A DNA stretch of 64,000 nucleotides from Lamellibrachia satsuma. Its lineage: Eukaryota; Annelida; Polychaeta; Sabellida; Siboglinidae. Position 1 is the first letter of the stretch. Each line of letters starts with the position of its first letter. The notes beneath the pieces are model-generated. The model saw nothing but the letters and a program-made list of their open reading frames with translations, was not told where the DNA came from and did not search any database. Shown piece after piece: positions 18,101 to 30,100 of the stretch. Both the position numbers and the translations under genes were made by a program. The stretch is from positions 4,643,501-4,707,500 of the forward strand of contig BSQZ01000014.1 of the NCBI GenBank assembly GCA_033239005.1, written 5' to 3'.

Positions 18101-21100
18101 CAGGGGAAAGGGTATGAATGCCCCAGAGGAAGGGGTGTGAATGCCCCAGAGGAAGGGGTGTGAATGCCCCAGAGGAAGGGGTGTGAATGCCCCAGAGGAA
18201 AGGGTGTGAATGCCCCAGAGGAAAGGGTGTGAATGTCCCAGAGGAAAGGGTATGAATGCCCCAGAGGAAGGGGCATGAATGCCCCAGAGGAAAGGGTGTG
18301 AATGCCCCAGAGGAAAGGGTGTGAATGTCCCAGAGGAAAGGGTATGAATGCCCCAGAGGAAGGGGTGTGAATGCTCCAGAGGAAAGGGTGTGAATGCCCC
18401 AGAGGAAAGGGTGTGAATGTCCCAGAGGAAAGGGTATGAATGCCCCAGAGGAAGGGGCATGAATGCCCCAGAGGAAAGGGCATGAATGCCCCAGATGAAA
18501 GGATATGAATGCCCCAGAGGAAAGGGATGTGAATGCTCCAGAGGAAAGGATATGAATGCCCCAGAGGAAAGGGTATGAATGCCCCAGAGGAAGGGATGTG
18601 AATGCTCCAGAGGAAAGGGTGTTAATGTCCCAGAGGAAAGGCTGTTAATATCCCAGAGGAAAGGGTATGAATGCCTCAGAGGAAGGGGTGTGAATGTCCC
18701 AGAGGAAAGGGTATGAATGCCCCAGAGGAAGGGGCATGAATGCCCCAGAGGAAAGGGTGTGAATGCCCCAGAGGAAAGGGTGTGAATGTCCCAGAGGAAA
18801 GGGTATGAATGCCCCAGAGGAAAGGGTATGAATGCCCCAGAGGAAGGGGTGTGAATGCTCCAGAGGAAAGGGTGTGAATGCCCCAGAGGAAAGGGTGTGA
18901 ATGTCCCAGAGGAAAGGGTATGAATGCCCCAGAGGAAGGGGCATGAATGCCCCAGAGGAAAGGGCATGAATGCCCCAGATGAAAGGATATGAATGCCCCA
19001 GAGGAAAGGGTATGAATGCCCCAGAGGAAAGGGATGTGAATGCTCCAGAGGAAAGGATATGAATGCCCCAGAGGAAAGGGTATGAATGTCCCAGAGGAAA
19101 GGGTATGAATGCCCCAGAGGAAAGGGCATGAATGCCCCAGATGAAAGGATATGAATGTCCCAGAGGAAAGGGTATGAATGCCCCAGAGGAAGGGGCATGA
19201 ATGCCCCAGAGGAAAGGGCATGAATGCCCTAGATGAAAGGATATGAATGCCCCAGAGGAAAGGGTATGAATGCCCCAGAAGAAAGGGCATGAATGCTCCA
19301 GAGGAAAGGATATGAATGCCCCAGAGGAAAGGGTATGAATGCCCCAGAGGAAGGGATGTGAATGCTCCAGAGGAAAGGGTGTTAATGTCCCAGAGGAAAG
19401 GCTGTTAATATCCCAGAGGAAAGGGTATGAATGCCTCAGAGGAAGGGGGTGTGAATGCCCCAGACGAAAGGGTGTGAATGCCCCAGAGGAAAGGGTGTGA
19501 ATGTCCCAGAGGAAAGGGTATGAATGCCCCAGAGGAAGGGGCATGAATGCCCCAGAGGAAAGGGTGTGAATGCCCCAGAGGAAAGGGTGTGAATGTCCCA
19601 GAGGAAAGGGTATGAATGCCCCAGAGGAAGGGGTGTGAATGCTCCAGAGGAAAGGGTGTGAATGCCCCAGAGGAAAGGGTGTGAATGTCCCAGAGGAAAG
19701 GGTATGAATGCCCCAGAGGAAGGGGCATGAATGCCCCAGAGGAAAGGGCATGAATGCCCCAGATGAAAGGATATGAATGCCCCAGAGGAAAGGGTATGAA
19801 TGCCCCAGAGGAAAGGGTGTGAATGCTCCAGAGGAAAGGGTGTGAATGCCCCAGAGGAAAGGGTATGAATGCCCCAGAGGAAGGGATGTGAATGCTCGAG
19901 AGGAAAGGGTGTTAATGTCCCAGAGGAAAGGCTGTTAATATCCCAGAGGAAAGGGTATGAATGCCTCAGAGGAAGGGGTGTGAATGCCCCAGAGGAAAGG
20001 GTGTTAACATCCCAGAGGAAAGGGTATGAATGCCCCAGAGGAAAGGGTATGAATGCCCCAGAGGAAAGGGTATGAATGCCCCAGAGGAAAGGGTGTGAAT
20101 GCTCCAGAGGAAAGGGTGTTAATGTCCCAGAGGAAAGGCTGTTAATATCCCAGAGGAAAGGGTATGAATGCCCCAGAGGAAAGGCTGTTACTATCCCAAA
20201 GGAAAGGGTATGAATGCCTCAGAGGAAAGGATGTGAATGCCCCAGAGGAAAGGGTATGAATGCCTCAGAGGAAAGGATGTGAATGCCCCAGAGGAAAGGG
20301 TATGAATGCCCCAGAGGAAGGGGTGTAAATGCCCCAGAGGAAAGGTGTGAATGCCCCAGAGGAAGGGGTGTGAATGTCCCAGAGGAAAGGCTGTGAATGA
20401 CCCAGAGGAAAAGGTACAAATGGTCCAGAGGAAAGGGGTGTGAACAGTCATCTATGAATAGCCGTGAGTGATTATATAAAATATTCTTTTGAAAAGTGAA
20501 CTAGTTGATGGAACACTGTGACCTAGGTGGACAGAGTGTGAATAGCCATTATAAATAGACTTTTTCTCAGTTCTCTATGCCAAAGTTCAGTTTAAAAATA
20601 TTTAATCACGTAACACTTTTTCTAAGCTTCACACCACACATGCGCTGTTCGTCCAGTTCCCAAAGGACTGGTGGCATCATCTTATTACAAAGTTTACCAG
20701 ACAATGGGTCCCATAAAAGTTGTTTACTGTACTTTTCCATTGATGTCTGTCCTGTAGTTCTGAATATGTTAGGCACGGTCTCCTTGTCTTACATGTCAAT
20801 GCTTTGGTTGCCAAGCAAAAAGCTCACTTGCCATGTCTTTACTTGGTTTTGCCCCATAAATTAGGACTCCTTCGACCTCGGTGGCTATACCTACTGCAAG
20901 TCTAATAATGCCTGTGAAGATCATATTTTCTCTAGAGCAGCAACTATCTTATAGAACAGTGTCCCTCAGTTTGTCAGTCAATGGAACAATAGTGCCTCCT
21001 TCAACAAAGCTCTTACCTCTCCATGTGGCTATCTTGTGCTCCTCCAGTTCGTCCATGTGAACCTAGATACACAGAGGGTAAATTAACTACAGGGATGTCT

Positions 21101-24100
21101 CAAGTCTTCAATCAAACAATGTCTACATAACCAAGTTTATCACAGATTTCCGAATTGAAGCACCCACGCGACGAAGGGGAACCAAAAACATATCACACTT
21201 ACAAAAAATACATTACCTAAAAAATTGTTTATGGGGGTAGTTCGCAAAGCAGCAATCCCAGTTATTGGGGAATGGCAACTGTTTTGAAAACAGTAACAAT
21301 GTCTTTTTTCTGCAATCAGGGTCTTCAAAATGTAGTGAACGTATGACATCTTCAGAAAGATGAACCACAATATTAAAATGTTACAACTGTAGGAGGTAGG
21401 ATTCAGTTTTGTGGGGTATTTGCCCTCTGGTCATACTGAGGAAAACTTATAATTATCTAGATGCACTTGACTACCAGTGGCATTATCAATGTTTTAATCT
21501 AAAAAAACTAACATACCATTTAGTGTAACAGACACATTGACCGAGTTTACTAACAAAGATTGCAATCTGGCACGGTGTTTGGTTCACTCGTACAAATCTA
21601 TTCTAGTAATCTGTCACGTTTTGCTATCTTAGTGTATACGTGTGTACTAGCACAGAGTACCCACGTGCACCTTCAGTGTAGACACAGTGACCGAGTTTAC
21701 TAATAATGATTGTAATCTGGCAAATTTTGTGGTCCGCTTGTACAAATCTTTCCTAGTAATCTGTCATGCTTTGCTATTCTGCATACGTGTACACATGCAC
21801 AGAGTCCCTACGTGCGCTGCCTTATCTTCTACAACGCCTTCCAAATTGGAACCATGCCACATAGTTCTTTGAACAAACACATAACTTCAAGGTTGGACTA
21901 CAATTGCACACACATAACATAGCCTCGAGGCAAAGCAGTTATGCAGATGTACCACAAACAAATAGGTGAGGTGAATGCAGTAAAACTCAGCCAGAGCAAA
22001 GCTATCTAAAGGCTTTGAGCAAACCCAAGCTCCATATACCTGTTCATGCACGCATTGTCAATGATTAGGCTCAGGTGAGTGAAACTGCTCAGGCACACTG
22101 AAACTGTTCAGGCAAGGTGAAACTGCTCAGGCATACTTCAAATGCTCAGAGTGAGAGTGCATCACTGCTGGCATGCTACTAGTGCAACTAGCCATTCTAG
22201 TCATAAAGCCGTGTTAGTGTAAACATTATTTATTCTTTTCGTGATACGTTATTTTAAGCATCTACCAGATGATTAAAATTTTAATCATCTACCATGAAAT
22301 ATTACCATTAGCCATGTCAGAAAAGTGAAATTATTTTCCATTTATCAAAACCATAAGCAACAGACATTCACTAATCATATCATAAATCATAAATGGAATG
22401 TTCATGGACTATTATTGCAAGTGTGACAGTGCTTATCTAAGAAAAATTTCTAACAAATATGTCTCCTTTTTAAACAGAAGATGCTAATTTAAAAAGGGTA
22501 TTCATTAATATTTTCTTGCAGATTTTAATAAATTTCATATACAGCTAAATTTGATACTATCAATGATATACACAGAAGAGCATACCGGCATAAATATATA
22601 ATTATATATTCAAAAACACATTGCAATGTTTGCACCATTTCTATTACAAATTAGTACTATACTAATATTAATTATGATAACATCTGGCAACACGACAACT
22701 TAAATAATAATCTTCTAGCTATATTAGAAACAAAGGTAACCAACGAATCATCTGCAGTAATTAAACTAATTTTGTTTATATTATATACATAAAAAAGATC
22801 TAATCACTGTTATGAAAAAAATTATTAATTTGTAAAACAAAGGGAGGCTTTCATTACTGGGTTTATTTAAAAAAAAGTATATATATATATTGGAAATAAG
22901 TCTCTAAGAATTTTACCAGTAATTGTTATATCTGATTAAATTTTGATGCCATCAAGACTAATCTGGAGGAATTTTTCTCTGCTAGCAAGATAGTTTGAAG
23001 CTGAAGTATTACAACATTTCCAACACTATATCTTAACTATTTGGTACAATAAGAAATATTATGCTGCTTTTTTGTCAATTGTTTTCTTTTTATAGATGGA
23101 TGTTACAAATTCCTTTACATATCACCCTGAAGTTGTCCAGCTATTCACAGTGTGTCTTGATTAAATATGCCCTATGTTTGCAAAGGTATGTTATCCTGCA
23201 ATCATGATTTCCCGCAAAAATTTCACACAGAACCGACGCTGCGCCGATGCTAATAAGCCCCTTTAAATTCATCTTCACAATTTAACTTTTCTGTGTGGGT
23301 AAACATTTGAAACTGCTATTATTTTCAACAGCAGAAAAATAGTACTTTTCCCAGACCAACAACTTAATAATCACAATAAAAATACAGGAAATACCATCAA
23401 ATCCACCCAAGAAACCTATTTTTGTGAGAAACCAAACCGGGAAAGAACTATACCACGACACATTCCCAAGCCACGATAAACGGCTCAGCACACAAAACTT
23501 ACTTTTGACAGATAGCGACCAACAGTGTCCATCTAATAATTAATTATAAATTATATGTAGCAATGCGTTCTAGTAAAACATATTCATAATCCCACATACT
23601 TAAACTATGGGAACATCAACAAGAATCTAATTGAGTGTGAGGCTTTAAAGTGATTCAGTCATAGCATTTTAATTTTGACTGATGGGAGCTCCATAGAAAA
23701 TGTCAAGTATAGAATTCAGTGCATTGAGGTTGTAAAAACTTAAATGCATTTCTGGGTTACTTATTCAAAGCTGACCCAAAAACATCTGGTATCATGCACA
23801 ATCTACTCACGACTCATGAGTTTCTACACATGGTTGCGCAACAATGTACCAAGCCCAACTTATGCATATTTTAACAGCAGCTCTGAAGAAACGTTAACAT
23901 GTTTCAAAAACAACCAAAAAAGAACTCTTGGTACTATTTCTAGCAGCATTTGACAGGTATGCCAACGATCACTTGCATAACGTCATAAAGTATTTTTTAC
24001 TTTGACCCATTTTATTGCTCATGATGCAGTTGCGGTTAAGTCTAATAGTTTTAAAACTGCTTTACATACACTGTGATTAGGTCAAATAACTAGATATAAT

Positions 24101-27100
24101 ACTTTCATAATCTTTTTATGATATAACTATTAAAAAAAAATTGGATCAGCACACAATCTAAAAATATAACACATTTTAGATAACATCTACCATTTACATT
24201 CACATAGGAGTAGCTGATTTCTGTACACTAAAAAACAATCCAACATAAATATATTCATAACTAACATTAATTATCACAAAAACGTATAATTTAATTCTTA
24301 ACCCATCCTGATTACAGAACAATACGTATCTAGCGAGATTTACTGTCTTTGAGTATTACATTTAATGTGATGTTAGTTGGCATGTCTGACAATTTACACA
24401 ATAACCAAATTAAGAAGGAACTATTTCTAGCAGTGTATTACTACGCCAGCAAGCAAGGTGAGAAGCGGCAGATGTTATACTCACAAAAGGGTGACCAGAG
24501 TCAGTACGGTTCTCCTAATGAACGGGGAGAAAACATTTAATTGAAAATAAGTCAGGTGACAGCTGGGTCGGGTAGGGGAGAAATCAGGTGAAAAAAAAAC
24601 AGATTGCTATTGGTTGAAAAATGGTTACCACAAAAAGAGAAATAGGAAAAACAAGTTAAAAACATTGTAACAGAAAATATGACAATAAAATCAGGGTTGA
24701 ACCACATGACTAAGCTTGATACATTCAGTGATTAATTAACAAAGCTGTAAGCATTTTATTTATAACAATCCACCCAAACTGTTAACCTGTTAAACAGTAG
24801 ACAGAACAAACAAAATGGTTGCCATGCAATGCATGCTGGACTTGAAATACATAATCTTAGATGACCATCAAAAATCCTCATTTCAAGTGTGAACGCTGAC
24901 ACAATGCCTTCTGTTGATGAAGGCTTAATAAATATTTTACACAGTCATTATAAATAGTTAATAAGCTGGAGTTCTCCACTTTGAAAGATTCTTATTTAAC
25001 AATCTGTTAATTTATTAACTCATTAGGTGTTGCTGTATATGTTTTGTCTGTCCAGAGTCACTGGTTAAATTCAACCTAGGATGGCTTTAACTTTGTTTCT
25101 ATAAAGTTCCAAAATAAAAAAGAAATACATATTACATGGTACTTATCAATTTACGAGGCAACCTTAATACTTCGGAAGTTCGCTAAGCATTTTGGCAGCG
25201 AAATCCCAATAAAAATATTCTGGGGGAACATAGTTACAATCATAATCAATATCTCATAATAACCCAATCTAGTGCACCATTAAAAATGAACGTTTATTGT
25301 TTGTCAACAACTGTTTCGTTGTAGACAGCAACAGAACATGCAAAATGTGCACATACTTTGCACACACCGTTAGTAGTTGCAGATGTCTTAGACAAATCTG
25401 GATGCTACGGGGGGGGGGGGGGAGGGGAGGGGGAGGGGGAGGCAGTTTGATAATATTACCTGGGGTGACTTGTAGTACTTCTGCAGAATCTTGATGAAGT
25501 CTGTGATTGTCAACATTCCTGCAAGTGAACCACAAATCGTCTTATAAAAAGTCACAATGCAACTGGCTCAGGTGTTATGCCAACTCTGTAACCAAAAGAA
25601 TGACAAGCTATAACTTGGGACATCAGAATCTATTTTAGTGCATCCCTGTTCTAATATTTCACAATTCTGGCTTGTTGCACCCCTGAGCTTGGGTCTCTGA
25701 TTATTTAGGCATTATAGAAGTTTAATATCATTGTTCATTCAAGTCAACCCAATCAACCAACAAGTGTTTAAACTGTAATATGCAAAACATTTGTTAAAAG
25801 CAACCCAGTCAGACTGCAATTCCGACACACACTTAAAGTTACACACTTGTTAAAAAGTTGATGTAACAAAACTCAATAAAACGTAACAACTAAACAACTA
25901 TATCCAAGATTCCTGACACGCTAAATGACAATGGCAGACTCGTGACAGATATATTTTATGTAAAAAAAATAATATTTCAGTAATAACTCACTTGGTTGTA
26001 ACATTACTGTCGTTTTCTGCAGATTTAGAACTATGGCTTTAAAAGGGATTTAATATAGTCACAACCAACATTTATTTCAACAATGTTTCATCTGTTTATA
26101 CTAGTCTTCATTCTTCACTGGTCTGACAGTGCGCCAGGTGGTGGAGAAATCAACTACGAGAAGGTTGCCCCAAGCAGAAAGAAAAATATCATGTGAGAAA
26201 TAGAACAAACTGGCAAACAAAACAAAACAACTACCATGTAATCACTGAGAGGCAGCAGTTGGGGAACATGCAGATGTATTCCTAAGATCTAAAGAATTTG
26301 CCAACAAAATTAAATTAATAGAGATGAGGGCCTAATATATATGACAGTTTGTCACAGAAAACACTGCTACCTGGTGGTCTTACTGGCAAACTGTCAGTCT
26401 GGTTAAAATTAGAACCACAGCTAAGTCCAAGTATCAGCACTGCTCAGTCCAAGTATCATCACTGCTCAGTCCAAGTGTTATCACTGCACAGTCCAAGTAT
26501 CATCACTGCACAGTCCAAGTATCATCACTGTTCAGTCCAAGTATCATCACTGCTCAGTTTATGCATCATCACTGCTCAGTCCAAGTGTCATCACTGCACA
26601 GTCCAAGTGTCATCACTGCTCAGTCCAAGTGTTATCACTGCTCAGTCCAAGTATCATCACTGCTCAGTCCAAGTATCATCACTGCTCAGTCCAAGTATCA
26701 TCACTTTTCAGTCCAAGTATCATCACTGCTCAGTTTATGCATCATCACTGCTCAGTCCAAGTGTCATCACTGCTCAGTCCAAGTGTCATCACTGCTCAGT
26801 CCAAGTATCATGACTGCTCAGTCCAAGTATCATCACTGCACAGTCCAAGTATCATCACTGCTCAGTCCAAGTATCATCACTGCTCAGTTTATGCATCATC
26901 ACTGCACAGTCCAAGTATCATCACTGCTCAGTCCAAGTGTTATCACTGCACAGTCCAAGTGTCATCACTGCACAGTCCAAGTGTCATCACTGCACAGTCC
27001 AAGTATCATCACTGCACAGTCCAAGTGTCATCACTGCTCAGTCCAAGTATCATCACTGTTCAGTCCAAGTATCATCACTGCTCAGTTTATGCATCATCAC

Positions 27101-30100
27101 TGCTCAGTCCAAGTATCATCACTGCTCAGTCCAAGTATCATCACTGTTCAGTCATAGTATCATCGAATGGGTCCATTTTTTGGTTGTGAAATACTGCAAT
27201 ATCGATGAATTTTTTTTTAGTATGTGCATTAATCCAGGATTTTTGTTTAAATCTTGCTTTAACATGAATTGTGTAATCCGTGATCTTTTGTTAGGCACTT
27301 TAGACAATACGTGCAGAACTGTTTATAAAAACCGTCTTATGCAAGAGTCATAAAAATAATTTTTACATATTAAATAATTAAGTACAATTTCATTGAACAT
27401 TTCTGGTGCCATATGACGATGGCATCATACAAACATTCTCCGGAAGTTTTTTTTAATTACAAGTTATTTACTTAAACATTTTTCTTCAACTATTGTCCCA
27501 GCCAATTTATTTGATACTACTAAGCAGCTGATTCTATTATCCATGATTCCTTGGATAATAGAATCATGGATTATATTACTGAAAGTGAAAGTAAAGTTGG
27601 AAGAAGGATTCTTGCCTACAAAGTCTTGCTGTTTGGAGTCCCAGAGCGGTGCTGCCCGGACGCCGTTGTACACGAGTGCAAAGAACGCTTTCTTCACCTG
27701 CAGGAAACAGTTCATTGTCATTATTCTCCTACAGGGTCAAAGGTTACCATACACGATTGGGAATCCAACATCCAACATAGATGGCCATGGTCAGCTATAA
27801 TCACACATCCTGCAAGTCTACCTTTTCAAGTTGCAAATTTATATTAAAATAACAAAATAAGAGGACAAACTAATAATGTACACTGGTTTGTTTTGACGTT
27901 AAAAATGTCTTTATATCATTTCACCCAGTCCATTTATGACAAGAAACCTTCAAAATGTATGACTAACTATATTCCCCAAGAGGTTGCAAATATTCTATGA
28001 AATCCTCTATGCCACACACCAGTCCGTGTTTGCTGTTTAGTCCTAATTCTGAAATGCCTACATATAAAGTTATTACCACTGTCAACTAATCACCTGGACC
28101 AGACTCAGTTCTAGGGCCACCAAGGCACCACAAGTAGGAAATAAACAAGATACTGGTTATAATAAACAACGGACTAAATCGGGCTGTTGCATTTATGGAC
28201 ATTTTATTTCCTACATCTACAAACATTTTTATCGCAGCCTAGCCGAGTATAACATTGTTGAGATACATCAACATTACTTACATTTAACTGTGTGTCGAAG
28301 ACGACCAGCTTTGAGCTGGTGGGTATCAGATCATAGCACTTGTGAGCCTTCATGAACTTCGCAAACACAAGCTCCTCATTTTCATCTGCAACAAATGCAA
28401 CTAACATGAACGTGGATTCTACCTGACCTAGATCCTACATGACCTGGATCTTGTCGACCTGGATCCTGCCGGACCTGGATCCTGTCGACCTGGATCTTGT
28501 GTGACCTAGATCCTGCCTGAGCTAAATCCTATTTTTTTTATCTCACAGGCCACAGTAAGAAGAGAGGCAGAAGACAATCATGCATTATCTTCCAGTACCT
28601 CATGGGCAACAGCTGCACAGCTCAACATTGATGTAGCATTCATTCATCTGTTGATGATGTTGATTAAACAACTATTAACCTCATTCTGTGTAGAATGCAC
28701 AACCATGCCAGATGTTCCAAATATGGATTATGTTAATTTTTGGGCAATTCTGCCAAATAGTCATCCATACCACCATTTTTTTTTTCAAATTTGGTTTATC
28801 TATATAAGTAGGGTACCATTTTGAAGATAAACATATTATGTACAAAAGGGAAATATGATGGATGTATCATATTACTGTATCTCATTACAAAATATTTGAT
28901 GTCAAAGACAGCAGTATAATATATACGACTTTTCAGATAAATTCCACTTTCAGAAAAACATGTAGTTTTTCATCACATTTTCTTTTTGTTCCAGATTTTT
29001 TATATGTAGCGGATAGCAGATAGAGTGACACGGTAGTCTGTCAAATTTTATTTCTCTATGTCCAGCATGATTTTAGGAATCCTAGTTACAATTTTGGTAA
29101 CATCAGGCATGTATGTCCATGACACAAAATAATTTTTTTTATTGTATTGTCTAATTGCTTAATAAAAAAAATGGGTACATTTTTAGTCGTCAGTATGCAC
29201 AAGTACTTAACTTTATTTAGTCATAAAAGTTTACGGTTTATCTTCGTTATGGACGTACACGTTTTATTTATGTACGTCCATAACACAATTAATTAATTTC
29301 TACTTTATTTGGAAGCTTAGTCTAGTGTACAAATAGTTTTTTTTATGTATTCATACATCACAGTTTTTGAAATGCTTGTAGCAACTTTAAAAAATTATTT
29401 TCTCTGAGTACGTCCATAATGGGGCTATTTTCAAAACATTAAAAATGAGTAAAGCTGAAGGGCTATCATTTGGCATGTTATTAGTACTAAGTGGGCCACA
29501 CATTATGCCCATTTCGAAATCCACCTGTTCCAATTGTGCTGGATTGCATGTAGGTTCACCAAGTGTCCAAAATTCTCTGAAATGTACATCCATAATGTAC
29601 ATCTATAATGTACATCCATAATGCCAGAATTGTCCATTTATCCTTATTATAACCCACTGGAAAACATTCTATAATTTGACCTAAAACGAGAGAATATTTC
29701 AGGACTGTAAAACAAATGCAATATTTTCGTACCATTCGATATGACGAAAAGTGTGTTGCTACACAAAAGATGTAGTTAATATTTTACCAATTTTTCTTAC
29801 TGGGATTTGTTGTTGGAGATCATAGATTACTAAACAAGTGTACATTTCATCACATGCCTAACCTGGATATAGCGAAAATTGACATGGTCCCCTAAAACAG
29901 CTTCCCAGAATACTCAGCATCTTGTTGAAGATACACTCTATCACTGTGTCAGCCTGTTTAGTGCAAAGAATGAGATTTTAGGTGTTATTAACCCTTTCTT
30001 GGCCAAATTAATACCAATTTGTGCCTGCTGAATTCTAGGGTTGGATTGAGGATCACATTGGAAATAAAACCAGATTGCACCACTACTAGAAAACGAGATT

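Noticed and set aside
17917..19751. Minus-strand open frames of 188 to 368 codons encoding [14 protein letters not shown] repeats
   Set aside because: They are translations of the 23-bp minisatellite, which lacks minus-strand stops in any frame; no unique coding sequence, start context or domain.
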